DNA from: Mycobacterium kansasii ATCC 12478
Lineage (GTDB): Bacteria; Actinomycetota; Actinomycetes; Mycobacteriales; Mycobacteriaceae
Direction of reading: 5' to 3'
Assembly: GCF_000157895.3 (NCBI RefSeq)
Contig: NC_022663.1
Span: forward strand, 3,844,001-3,908,000
DNA: 64,000 nucleotides
The notes below the pieces were generated by a model that was not told the DNA's origin, ran no database searches, and saw nothing but the letters and a program-made list of their open reading frames with translations. A program made the position numbers and the translations under genes. Below are positions 56,920 through 64,000 of the stretch, in pieces. Numbering within the stretch: the first letter of the stretch is position 1; the number at the start of each line of letters is the position of its first letter.

Positions 56920-58031
56920 TCCCGCTATCGGTCCTGGACCTGTCGCCGATCAGCGCCGGCAGCGACGCGGCGACGGCGTTGCGCAACACCGTCGAGCTTG
57001 CTCAGCAGGCCGAGCGGTGCGGCTATCGCCGCTTCTGGATCGCCGAGCATCACTTCGTCGCGGTCGCCAGCGCCGCACCGGCGGTGCTGATCGGTCAAAT
57101 TGCCGCGGCTACGAACCGGATTCGGGTGGGGTCGGCCGCGGTCCAGCTCAGCCACACCACCGCCGCCGCGGTGGTCGAGAGCTTCGGCATGCTCGACGCC
57201 TTCTATCCCGGTCGCATCGATCTGGGCTTGGGCCGGTCCGCGCAGCGACGCGGCATCAAGCCGAGGGACCCGGCCAAACCTCGGGCACCGCGGCCCCCGG
57301 TTGAGTGGCGCGAGGTCGACGGTGTGGTGATACCGCCGCCGTTTGACCTGCGCACCCTGCTGGCAAGCGGCCGGGTGCAAGCCACCATGGCGATCCTGCA
57401 GCAGCCCGAGGCGGTCGCACCTGACTTCGCCGAGCAGGTCGGCGACATCATCGCCATGTTGGCCGGCACCTATCGGGTGGACGACTTCGAGGTACACGCG
57501 GTGCCCGGCGAAGGAGCCGCGCTGACCCCGTGGATCTTCGGCAGCAGCAAGGGACGCAGTGCTGCGTTGGCCGGCGCGATGGGACTGCCGTTTGTGGCCA
57601 GCTATCACCTCACCCCGGCCACCGCGCTGGAAGCCGTCGACGCCTACCGCGCCGCCTTCGTGCCGTCGGTGTATCTGCCGCAGCCATATGTCGTCGTGTC
57701 GGCGGACGTCGTGGTGGCCGACGACACCGCCACCGCCCGGCACCTGGCAGCCAGTTACGGGCATTGGGTCTACTCCATCCGCGCCGGCGGCGGCGCGATC
57801 CCCTACCCCGACCCCGCCGATTGCGCGCCGCTGACCGAGGAGCAGCGGGCCGTGGTCATCGACCGGCTGGCAACGCAATTCGTGGGCAACCCGGACGAGG
57901 TGGCGCAGCGGTTGCACGCACTGCAGCGGGTCACCGGCGCCGACGAACTCGTCATCACCTCGGTGACGCACCGGCACCAGGACCGGCTGCGCTCACATGA
58001 ACTGATCGCGCACAGGTGGGGGCTGATGTGA
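56916..58031 (+). CDS. Luciferase-like flavin monooxygenase 2 (MsnO8-like)
   Basis: 371 residues from GTG 56916. Shorter-type LLM protein: LSVLDLSPISAG, QAERCGYRRFWIAEHHF, SAAVQLSHTTAAAVVESFGMLDAFYPGRIDLGLGR and PWIFGSSKGRSAALAGAMGLPFVASYH. It belongs to a different LLM subgroup from its two neighbours. GTGA overlaps on both sides make it translationally coupled to both. Confidence 0.86.
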   Translation: MIPLSVLDLSPISAGSDAATALRNTVELAQQAERCGYRRFWIAEHHFVAVASAAPAVLIGQIAAATNRIRVGSAAVQLSHTTAAAVVESFGMLDAFYPGRIDLGLGRSAQRRGIKPRDPAKPRAPRPPVEWREVDGVVIPPPFDLRTLLASGRVQATMAILQQPEAVAPDFAEQVGDIIAMLAGTYRVDDFEVHAVPGEGAALTPWIFGSSKGRSAALAGAMGLPFVASYHLTPATALEAVDAYRAAFVPSVYLPQPYVVVSADVVVADDTATARHLAASYGHWVYSIRAGGGAIPYPDPADCAPLTEEQRAVVIDRLATQFVGNPDEVAQRLHALQRVTGADELVITSVTHRHQDRLRSHELIAHRWGLM

Positions 58032-59362
58032 GTCGCAGGCCCATCCACCTCGCGGCCCACTTCCCGGGCGTGAACAACACCACGGTGTGGGCGGACCCGG
58101 ACGCCGGCAGTCAGATCGAATTCGACTCGTTCGTGCATCTGGCCCGCACCGCCGAACGCGGCCTGTTCGACTTCTTCTTCCTGGCCGAGGGGCTGCGGTT
58201 GCGCGAGCATCGCGGCCGGATCTACGACCTGGACGTGGTGGGCCGCCCGGACACTTTCACCGTGCTGGCGGCGCTGGCCGGCGTCACCGACCGGATCGGT
58301 CTGACTGGAACCATCAACACCACCTTCAACGAACCCTTCGAAGTGGCAAGGCAATTCGCGACGCTCGACCACCTGTCCGACGGTCGCGCCGGCTGGAACA
58401 TCGTCACCTCGTCGGACGCGTTCACCGGTGCCAACTTTCGCCGCGGCGGCTTCCTCGACCACGGCGACCGCTACGCGCGGGCCGAGGAGTTCCTGACCGT
58501 GGCCCGAAAGTTCTGGGACAGCTGGGCGCCCGGCGCGGTGCTGGCCGACGTCGAGAACGGCGTCTACGTAGACCCGGGCCGAATCGGCAGCATCGAATAC
58601 TCTGGCACCCACTTCGACGTGCGCGGTTTCGCCACCCTTCCGGCGGGGCCGCAGGGGCATCCGGTGCTGCTGCAGGCTGGCGACTCCGCGGAGGGTCGGG
58701 CATTCGCGGCTCGCCATGCCGACGCCGTGTTCACCCTGCACGCATCGCTGCAAGACGCCCAGCGCTACTATGCTGACATGAAGGGCCGGGCCCGCTCTTA
58801 TGGCCGAGACCCGAACCGGCTCAAGGTGTTTCCCGCAGTGACCGTGGTCATCGGAGACACCGGGACCGAAGCGCAGGACAAGGCGCGGCACATCCGTCGT
58901 CAACAGGTCAGCGGCGCGACCGCGATCGCGATGCTCGAGCAGGTGTGGGGCCGTGACCTGTCGGGCTACGACCCCGACGGCCCGTTGCCGGATGTGGAGC
59001 CGATCGCCGACAGCGCCGTCAGCCAGGGGCGCGTCCGCCACGTGGATACCGTGGCGCTGGCGCGTCGGTACCGCGACAAGGCGGCGGCGGAAAACCTTTC
59101 GATCCGCGAGCTGGTCATCGCCGTCACCAGCCGACAGCAGTTCGTCGGCACCGCCGCCCACATTGCCGACGAAATGGACCGCTATGTGCAGGCTGACGCG
59201 TGCGACGGGTTCATTCTGGTGCCGCATCTGACACCGCACGGCCTGGACGAATTCGTCGACCGGGTGGTGCCGCTGTTGCAGGCGCGCGGTGCGTTCCGCA
59301 CCGAGTACGCCGGTGCGACGTTGCGTGAGCATTTGGGCCTGGGGCCGGGCGCGCGGGTGTAA
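58028..59362 (+). CDS. Luciferase-like flavin monooxygenase 3 (NtaA/DszA-type)
   Basis: 444 residues from GTG 58028, overlapping the preceding stop; a GTG at 58016 is also in frame. NtaA/SoxA/DszA hallmarks: HFPGVNNTTVW, FDSFVHLARTAERGLFDFFFLAEGLR, TINTTFNEPFEVARQFATLDHLSDGRAGWNIVTS, and a 60-residue extension before the C-terminus. Family members split C-S or C-N bonds using reduced flavin. Last gene of the trio; ~100 bp gap follows. Confidence 0.88.
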   Translation: MSRRPIHLAAHFPGVNNTTVWADPDAGSQIEFDSFVHLARTAERGLFDFFFLAEGLRLREHRGRIYDLDVVGRPDTFTVLAALAGVTDRIGLTGTINTTFNEPFEVARQFATLDHLSDGRAGWNIVTSSDAFTGANFRRGGFLDHGDRYARAEEFLTVARKFWDSWAPGAVLADVENGVYVDPGRIGSIEYSGTHFDVRGFATLPAGPQGHPVLLQAGDSAEGRAFAARHADAVFTLHASLQDAQRYYADMKGRARSYGRDPNRLKVFPAVTVVIGDTGTEAQDKARHIRRQQVSGATAIAMLEQVWGRDLSGYDPDGPLPDVEPIADSAVSQGRVRHVDTVALARRYRDKAAAENLSIRELVIAVTSRQQFVGTAAHIADEMDRYVQADACDGFILVPHLTPHGLDEFVDRVVPLLQARGAFRTEYAGATLREHLGLGPGARV

Positions 59363-59401
59363 GGATTCCGCAAACGCGGCTTGCCCGCGGCGCCACGACG
59401 T

Positions 59402-59426
59402 TATAGTGTGTCGACAACCACGGTTG
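59402..59426 (+). promoter_or_regulatory. Likely promoter and operator of methyltransferase/small ORF
   Basis: TATAGT (59402-59407) is a good -10 candidate in an AT-rich pocket; CAACC-ac-GGTTG (59415-59426) is a perfect 5-bp dyad just downstream. Together they separate the monooxygenase operon from the methyltransferase gene. Confidence 0.4.
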
Positions 59427-59464
59427 ACAATATGATGATCGGCCCTGACGGGAAAGTTACCTGA

Positions 59465-60148
59465 ATGTCAAGCAGCACAACGGTACCCGGTGTCAGTGTA
59501 GTGACACAGGACGGCAGCGCGGTCGAAATCTACCGGCGGATGCCGTCACTGGGCGAAATCGAGCACATTCAGTCGCTGCTGACACCCAACAGTTCGGTGC
59601 TGGAGCTGGGCGCCGGCACCGGGCGTATCGCCGACGCTCTGGCCGCGCTCGGTCATCGGGTCACGGCCGTCGACGACTCGCCCGAGATGCTCGCACACAT
59701 CCGTCGCGCCCGAGCGATTCAGGCCCGCATCGAGGACGCCCGACTGGGCGAGAAGTTCGACGCCGTACTGCTGGTCTCCAATCTGATCAACTACCCGGAC
59801 GCCCAGCTGCGCAGATCGATGCTGGCAACGGTTGCCCACCACCTCCGGCCGGGCGGGCAGGCCATCATCGAATGGGTGCCGCCCTCAATGTTGGCGTCCC
59901 GGCAGGAGGGCTGGACCAAAACCCTGACTTTCGACGGAGCGGAAGCGGCCCTGACGATCCACTCGAACGCCGGCGGCATCGTCACGGGTGAGTTCACCTT
60001 GACGGCCGACGGCCGGCGATGGCACCAGTCGCTCGTGCTGCAGCGCGTCAGCCCGGCGACCGTGCGAGACGAGTTGACGGCGGCCGGGCTCACCCTGACG
60101 ACCGCCGCGCCCAATTCGACCCGGTGGTTGCTGGCGAAGCGACGGTGA
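59465..60148 (+). CDS. Class I SAM-dependent methyltransferase
   Basis: 227 residues. Rossmann methyltransferase with motif I VLELGAGTGRIADAL (about residues 45-59), acidic VTAVDDSPEML, LLVSNLINYP and a post-motif HLRPGGQAIIEWVPP. Substrate not predictable. A 26-residue ORF with a strong ribosome site lies 34 bp downstream, so the enzyme may modify that peptide, although simple cotranscription of unrelated genes is equally possible. Confidence 0.88.
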   Translation: MSSSTTVPGVSVVTQDGSAVEIYRRMPSLGEIEHIQSLLTPNSSVLELGAGTGRIADALAALGHRVTAVDDSPEMLAHIRRARAIQARIEDARLGEKFDAVLLVSNLINYPDAQLRRSMLATVAHHLRPGGQAIIEWVPPSMLASRQEGWTKTLTFDGAEAALTIHSNAGGIVTGEFTLTADGRRWHQSLVLQRVSPATVRDELTAAGLTLTTAAPNSTRWLLAKRR

Positions 60149-60167
60149 AAATCGTCCTTGAATCCGG

Positions 60168-60179
60168 AAGGAGGTGATC
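60168..60179 (+). promoter_or_regulatory. Full-length consensus Shine-Dalgarno
   Basis: AAGGAGGTGATC is complementary to the full 16S rRNA 3' tail. The AGGAGG core is 8 bp before the GTG at 60183. Such a complete match is rare and marks the tiny ORF as translated. Confidence 0.75.
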
Positions 60180-60182
60180 GAC

Positions 60183-60263
60183 GTGACTTACGAGCAATTG
60201 TTCTGTGACGTGGAAATGTCCTGCGCGAACGTCTTCTTCGTGGTCGGCGACCTGGCCGAGTGA
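60183..60263 (+). CDS. 26-residue two-cysteine small protein or peptide precursor
   Basis: GTG start, 26 codons, TGA stop. The N-terminus TYEQLFCDVEMSC holds Cys8 and Cys14; the second half NVFFVVGDLAE is hydrophobic then acidic. No membrane length and no known family that I recognise. It sits between the methyltransferase (34 bp upstream) and the convergent metallo-hydrolase. It could be a modified-peptide precursor, a metal-binding small protein, or a leader. Evidence is mainly the ribosome site and the position. Confidence 0.55.
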   Translation: MTYEQLFCDVEMSCANVFFVVGDLAE

Positions 60264-60278
60264 GCGGGCCGGCCCTGA

Positions 60279-61043
60279 TCAGCGGGCGAATGCTCCTGCT
60301 CGCTTCAGGGCCTCGTCGGTGGCGCCACGGATCGGGCCGCGCCACAGCTCACCGTGGCCGGGCGCCAGAATCTCGGTTTCCAGTAGAGCTAGCGCCGACA
60401 GGCTGCGGATGCAGTTCTGCTGGCTGTAGCTGAAAATCGCGGGCAGCAGTTGCGGACCGTCGCGGCGCAGCAGCGGGTGGCCGGTGATCAGGGCGTCGCC
60501 GCTGGCCAGCACACCGTCCACCAGATACGAGCAATGCCCGTTGGTGTGTCCGGGAGTGAAAACGGCCATCGGGTGGCCCGGCAACTGCGCGGCCACCTCG
60601 GCGGTCAGCGGCTGCGCGGTCGGGATGCCGTCGCGGACCAGGCCGCCGCTGCGCGCCACATGGGCCGCCCACACCGCCCACCGGGGCCGCCAGATGCGCA
60701 ACGCGATATCCAGAAGCGACACCTGCTCCAGGTACTCGCGCTTGGCGTGCCCGACCTCGTCCGCATGGCAGTACACCGGGGTGTGATGCTCTCGGGCGAA
60801 CCAGATCGCGGTGCCCAGGTGGTCGATGTGCGCGTGGGTCAGCAGAATTGCGCGGACATCCCCGGGCTGATAGCCCAGCAGGCGTAGCGACGCCAGCACC
60901 TCCTCGCGATCGCCGGGATAACCGGCGTCGATCAACATCACCCCGGTGTCGTCGGTCACCAGCACCCAGTTGACCGCTTGCCCATGGGCGAGCTGAACCT
61001 TGTCGGTAACCTGAACAAGCTCCGTCTTCAGGTGGTGGGCCAT
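60279..61043 (-). CDS. Metallo-beta-lactamase-fold hydrolase (Rv0406c-like)
   Basis: 254 residues. The zinc motif THAHIDHLG gives His70, His72, Asp74 and His75, followed by TPGHTNGHCSYLV, SGDALITG and APGHGE. Glyoxalase II-like/MBL family; substrates may be thioesters or lactones. Divergent from fgd1 by 225 bp and convergent with the small ORF (15 bp). Equivalent of Rv0406c, keeping the H37Rv pairing with fgd1. Confidence 0.9.
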   Translation of the reverse strand: MAHHLKTELVQVTDKVQLAHGQAVNWVLVTDDTGVMLIDAGYPGDREEVLASLRLLGYQPGDVRAILLTHAHIDHLGTAIWFAREHHTPVYCHADEVGHAKREYLEQVSLLDIALRIWRPRWAVWAAHVARSGGLVRDGIPTAQPLTAEVAAQLPGHPMAVFTPGHTNGHCSYLVDGVLASGDALITGHPLLRRDGPQLLPAIFSYSQQNCIRSLSALALLETEILAPGHGELWRGPIRGATDEALKRAGAFAR

Positions 61044-61268
61044 GTCTTCTCCTACATCAAGGCATTGCCAGCCCGATAACCGCGGTCAGCTTAACGGCTG
61101 CACCGCGTTTGAGCGTCAACAACCGATAATCGCCACGGCCGGACTCGGATCCGGGCTGCCCAGGGATGCAATCGGGCGCAATCGGGTCGCCATTCGGCTA
61201 CAGCGCTCACGCCTGGTTTCGGTGCGGCGCCGACACCGGCTCCTCGGGTCCAGGAGTAGAAAGAACGA

Positions 61269-62279
61269 GTGGCTGAACTCAAACTCGGATACAAGGCATC
61301 GGCTGAACAATTCGCCCCGCGCGAGCTCGTCGAACTTGGCGTCGCCGCAGAAGCTCACGGCATGGACAGCGCGACGGTCAGTGACCATTTCCAGCCCTGG
61401 CGCCACAAGGGCGGGCACGCGCCGTTCTCGTTGTCCTGGATGACCGCCGTCGGCGAGCGCACCAAGCGGGTGCTGCTGGGTACCTCGGTGCTCACCCCGA
61501 CCTTCCGCTACAACCCCGCCGTCATCGCGCAGGCGTTCGCCACCATGGCCTGTCTGTACCCGGACCGTGTGTTCCTGGGTGTGGGCACCGGCGAGGCGCT
61601 GAACGAGATCGCCACCGGATACGAGGGGGCCTGGCCAGACTTCAAGGAACGCTTCGCCCGGCTGCGCGAATCGGTGCGGCTGATGCGGGAGCTGTGGCGC
61701 GGCGACCGCGTGGACTTCGACGGCGAGTATTACCGGCTCAAGGGCGCCTCCATCTACGACGTGCCCGAGGGCGGCGTGCCGGTGTACATCGCCGCCGGCG
61801 GTCCGGCGGTGGCCAAATACGCCGGCCGCGCCGGCGACGGCTTCATCTGCACGTCGGGCAAGGGCGCAGAGCTCTACACCGAAAAGCTGATCCCGGGCGT
61901 CCTGGAAGGGGCGGCCGCGGCCAACCGCAACACCGACGACATCGACAAGATGATCGAAATCAAAATCTCCTATGACCCCGATCCCGAGCTGGCTTTGCAG
62001 AACACCCGATTCTGGGCGCCGCTGTCGCTGACCGCCGAACAGAAGCACAGCATCGACGACCCGATCGAGATGGAGAAGGCCGCCGACGCCCTGCCGATCG
62101 AGCAGATCGCCAAACGCTGGATCGTGGCCTCCGACCCCGACGAAGCCGTGGAAAAGGTGGGCCAGTACGTGACGTGGGGCCTCAACCACCTGGTGTTCCA
62201 CGCGCCCGGGCACGACCAGCTCCGGTTCCTGCAGCTCTTCGAAACGGACCTGGCGCCCCGACTGCGACGGCTGGGCTGA
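61269..62279 (+). CDS. fgd1: F420-dependent glucose-6-phosphate dehydrogenase
   Basis: 336 residues; oxidises glucose-6-phosphate to 6-phosphogluconolactone and reduces cofactor F420, which feeds nitroimidazole activation and redox defence. The active-site residues known from M. tuberculosis, His40 (SDHFQPW) and Glu109 (GVGTGEA), are at the expected positions. Followed by pta after 7 bp. Equivalent of Rv0407. Confidence 0.97.
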   Translation: MAELKLGYKASAEQFAPRELVELGVAAEAHGMDSATVSDHFQPWRHKGGHAPFSLSWMTAVGERTKRVLLGTSVLTPTFRYNPAVIAQAFATMACLYPDRVFLGVGTGEALNEIATGYEGAWPDFKERFARLRESVRLMRELWRGDRVDFDGEYYRLKGASIYDVPEGGVPVYIAAGGPAVAKYAGRAGDGFICTSGKGAELYTEKLIPGVLEGAAAANRNTDDIDKMIEIKISYDPDPELALQNTRFWAPLSLTAEQKHSIDDPIEMEKAADALPIEQIAKRWIVASDPDEAVEKVGQYVTWGLNHLVFHAPGHDQLRFLQLFETDLAPRLRRLG

Positions 62280-62286
62280 ACGGCAG

Positions 62287-64000
62287 GTGTCCTCCAGCTC
62301 CCCGGGTACCACTGCGATCTACATCGCTGCGCCCGAACCGGCAAGCGGCAAGGCGACCATCGCGCTGGGGATCCTGCACCGGTTGACGGCGACGGTTGCC
62401 AAAGTCGGTGTGTTCCGGCCACTTACGCGGGCATCCGGGGCGCGCGACTATCTCCTGGAGCTGCTGCTCGAGCACACCACCGCCGGCCTGCCCTACGAGC
62501 AATGCGTGGGCGTGACCTACCAATACCTGCACGCCGACACCGATACCGCGATCACCGACATCGTCGCCGCGTATCACGCGATGGCGCACAAGTGCGACGC
62601 GGTGGTGATCGTCGGCAGCGACTACACCGACGTCGCCACCCCCACCGAACTGTCGGTCAACGCCCGGATCGCGGTCAACCTCGGCGTGCCGGTGTTGTTG
62701 GCGGTCAACGCCAAAGGCCGCACCGCCGACCAGGTGGTCAGCGTCGTCGGGGTGTGTCTGGCCGAGCTGTCGGCCCACCACGCACACACCGCGGCGGTGG
62801 TGGCCAACCGTTGCGAGCCCGCGGAATTGGCGGCCATCCGCGAAGCGCTGCGCATCGTCGGTCCGCCAAGCTACGCGCTGCCCGAGGAGCCGCTGCTGTC
62901 GGCGCCGACGGTGGCCGAATTGGAAAGGGCCGTCGACGGGACGGCGATCAGCGGTGAGGCGCCGCTGCGCAATCGCGAGGTGATGGACGTGCTGGTGGCC
63001 GGGATGACCGCCGATCACGTGCTGGAGCGGCTGGGCGAAGGCATGGCGGTGATCACCCCGGGCGACCGCTCGGACGTGGTGCTCGCCGTCGCCAGCGCCC
63101 ATGCGGCCGAAGGGTTTCCGTCGCTGTCGTGCATCGTGCTCAACGGTGGGTTCGACCTGCATCCGTCGATCGCGGCGCTGGTGTCGGGGCTGCGGCTGAG
63201 GTTGCCGATTATCGCCACCACGTTGGGTACCTACGAGACGGCCAGCGCCGCCGCGGCGGCTCGCGGCCGGCTCACCGCAACCTCGCAGCGCAAGATCGAC
63301 ACCGCGCTGGAGCTGATGGACCGCCACGTCGACACCGCCGATTTGATGACCCACCTTGCCATTCCGATCCCGACCGTGACAACACCGCAGATGTTCACCT
63401 ATGGCTTGCAGCAACGCGCGCGTTCGAACCGCAAACACATCGTGCTTCCCGAGGGCGACGACGACCGCATCCTCAAGTCCGCCGGCCGCCTGCTGCAACG
63501 CGGCATCGCCGAGCTGACGATACTGGGCGACGAGGCCCGGATCCGGGCGCGCGCAGCCGAACTCGGCGTGGATCTGGGCCAGGCAAAGGTGCTCGACCCG
63601 CGTACCAGCCCGCTGTGCGACCACTTCGCCGAGCAATATGCCGAATTGCGGAAGTCGCACGGCATCACCGCCGAGCTGGCACGTGAAATCATGTGTGACG
63701 TATCGTATTTCGGCACCATGCTGGTTTACAATTCCCACGTCGACGGCATGGTGTCCGGAGCTGCCCATACCACCGCGCACACCGTTCGTCCCGCCCTGGA
63801 AATCATCAGAACGGCCCCAGGTATCTCGACGGTGTCCAGCATCTTTCTGATGTGCCTGCCCGATCGGGTGTTGGCCTACGGCGACTGCGCGATCGTGCCG
63901 AACCCGACGCCCGAGCAGTTGGCCGATATCGCGATCTGCTCGGCGCGCACCGCCGCGCAGTTCGGCATCGAACCGCGGGTGGCCATGCTGTCCTACTCCA
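62287..64000 (+). CDS. pta: Phosphate acetyltransferase (3' end outside window)
   Basis: GTG start, 571 codons visible of ~690. The N-terminal P-loop-like BioD/DRTGG region (AIYIAAPEPASGKATIALGIL; VGSDYTDV; TPGDRSDVVLAVASAHAAEG) precedes the catalytic PTA_PTB domain (HIVLPEGDDDRILKSAGRLLQRG; HTVRPALEIIRT; SIFLMCLPDRVLAYGDCAIVPNPTPEQLADIA). Interconverts acetyl-CoA and acetyl phosphate; ackA is expected next. Equivalent of Rv0408. The frame is open to the last base. Confidence 0.95.
   Translation, partial: MSSSSPGTTAIYIAAPEPASGKATIALGILHRLTATVAKVGVFRPLTRASGARDYLLELLLEHTTAGLPYEQCVGVTYQYLHADTDTAITDIVAAYHAMAHKCDAVVIVGSDYTDVATPTELSVNARIAVNLGVPVLLAVNAKGRTADQVVSVVGVCLAELSAHHAHTAAVVANRCEPAELAAIREALRIVGPPSYALPEEPLLSAPTVAELERAVDGTAISGEAPLRNREVMDVLVAGMTADHVLERLGEGMAVITPGDRSDVVLAVASAHAAEGFPSLSCIVLNGGFDLHPSIAALVSGLRLRLPIIATTLGTYETASAAAAARGRLTATSQRKIDTALELMDRHVDTADLMTHLAIPIPTVTTPQMFTYGLQQRARSNRKHIVLPEGDDDRILKSAGRLLQRGIAELTILGDEARIRARAAELGVDLGQAKVLDPRTSPLCDHFAEQYAELRKSHGITAELAREIMCDVSYFGTMLVYNSHVDGMVSGAAHTTAHTVRPALEIIRTAPGISTVSSIFLMCLPDRVLAYGDCAIVPNPTPEQLADIAICSARTAAQFGIEPRVAMLSYS

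Noticed and set aside
57803..59332. 509-codon minus-strand ORF
   Set aside because: Shadow of the third luciferase-like monooxygenase.
62182..63780. 532-codon minus-strand ORF at the right end
   Set aside because: Antisense to fgd1 and pta, low-complexity His/Arg/Gly product, no motif.

Overview
The window is high-GC actinobacterial DNA from a Mycobacterium, most likely a slow-growing non-tuberculous species. The evidence is PE/PPE proteins, an MmpL lipid transporter, a fatty-acyl-AMP ligase, F420-dependent glucose-6-phosphate dehydrogenase, form I CO dehydrogenase and many genes matching the M. tuberculosis Rv0356c-Rv0408 neighbourhood. Comparisons with H37Rv are from memory of its gene order, not from a search.

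Layout. (1) 1-28.1 kb: a conserved block running clpB, pyrE, an RNA methyltransferase, dodecin, a LysR regulator, the CO dehydrogenase operon (coxMSL plus maturation genes), a GH76 enzyme, DedA, fba, a cation-efflux/acetyltransferase pair, a site-2 protease, purA and a hotdog thioesterase. The block appears inverted relative to its H37Rv orientation. (2) 28.1-40.6 kb: an accessory lipid island. It starts with five identical 57-bp tandem repeats and ends with a degenerate copy of the same repeat. It carries an alpha/beta hydrolase, an MmpL without MmpS, a three-part acyl-AMP ligase/carrier/thioesterase protein, an MFS exporter and a TetR regulator. (3) 40.6-54.9 kb: PE/PPE pair, purT-rhodanese-metZ, a decayed ndhA copy, an AT-richer CFA-synthase-like methyltransferase, an intact ndhA, a copper-type LpqS-like gene, a second PPE, a secreted protein, fadE7 and a membrane protein. 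(4) 54.9-64 kb: a SAM methyltransferase followed by three overlapping luciferase-like monooxygenases, then a methyltransferase with a tiny ORF, a metallo-beta-lactamase-fold hydrolase, fgd1 and the start of pta.

Most notable: the four main transcription units of the island (hydrolase, MmpL, ligase, MFS) each face a near-identical promoter module. It consists of an upstream AACACGAA element, a TTGAAT-like -35 box, exactly 17 bp of spacer and a TG-extended -10 box. The modules occur as two outward-facing pairs, which marks the island as one regulon. The likely system is activation of a lipid by the ligase, loading on its carrier domain, release by its thioesterase, and export or remodelling by MmpL, the MFS protein and the hydrolase. 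Its product is unknown.

A second candidate is a 26-residue, two-cysteine ORF at 60183-60263 preceded by a full-length consensus Shine-Dalgarno sequence, directly downstream of a methyltransferase.
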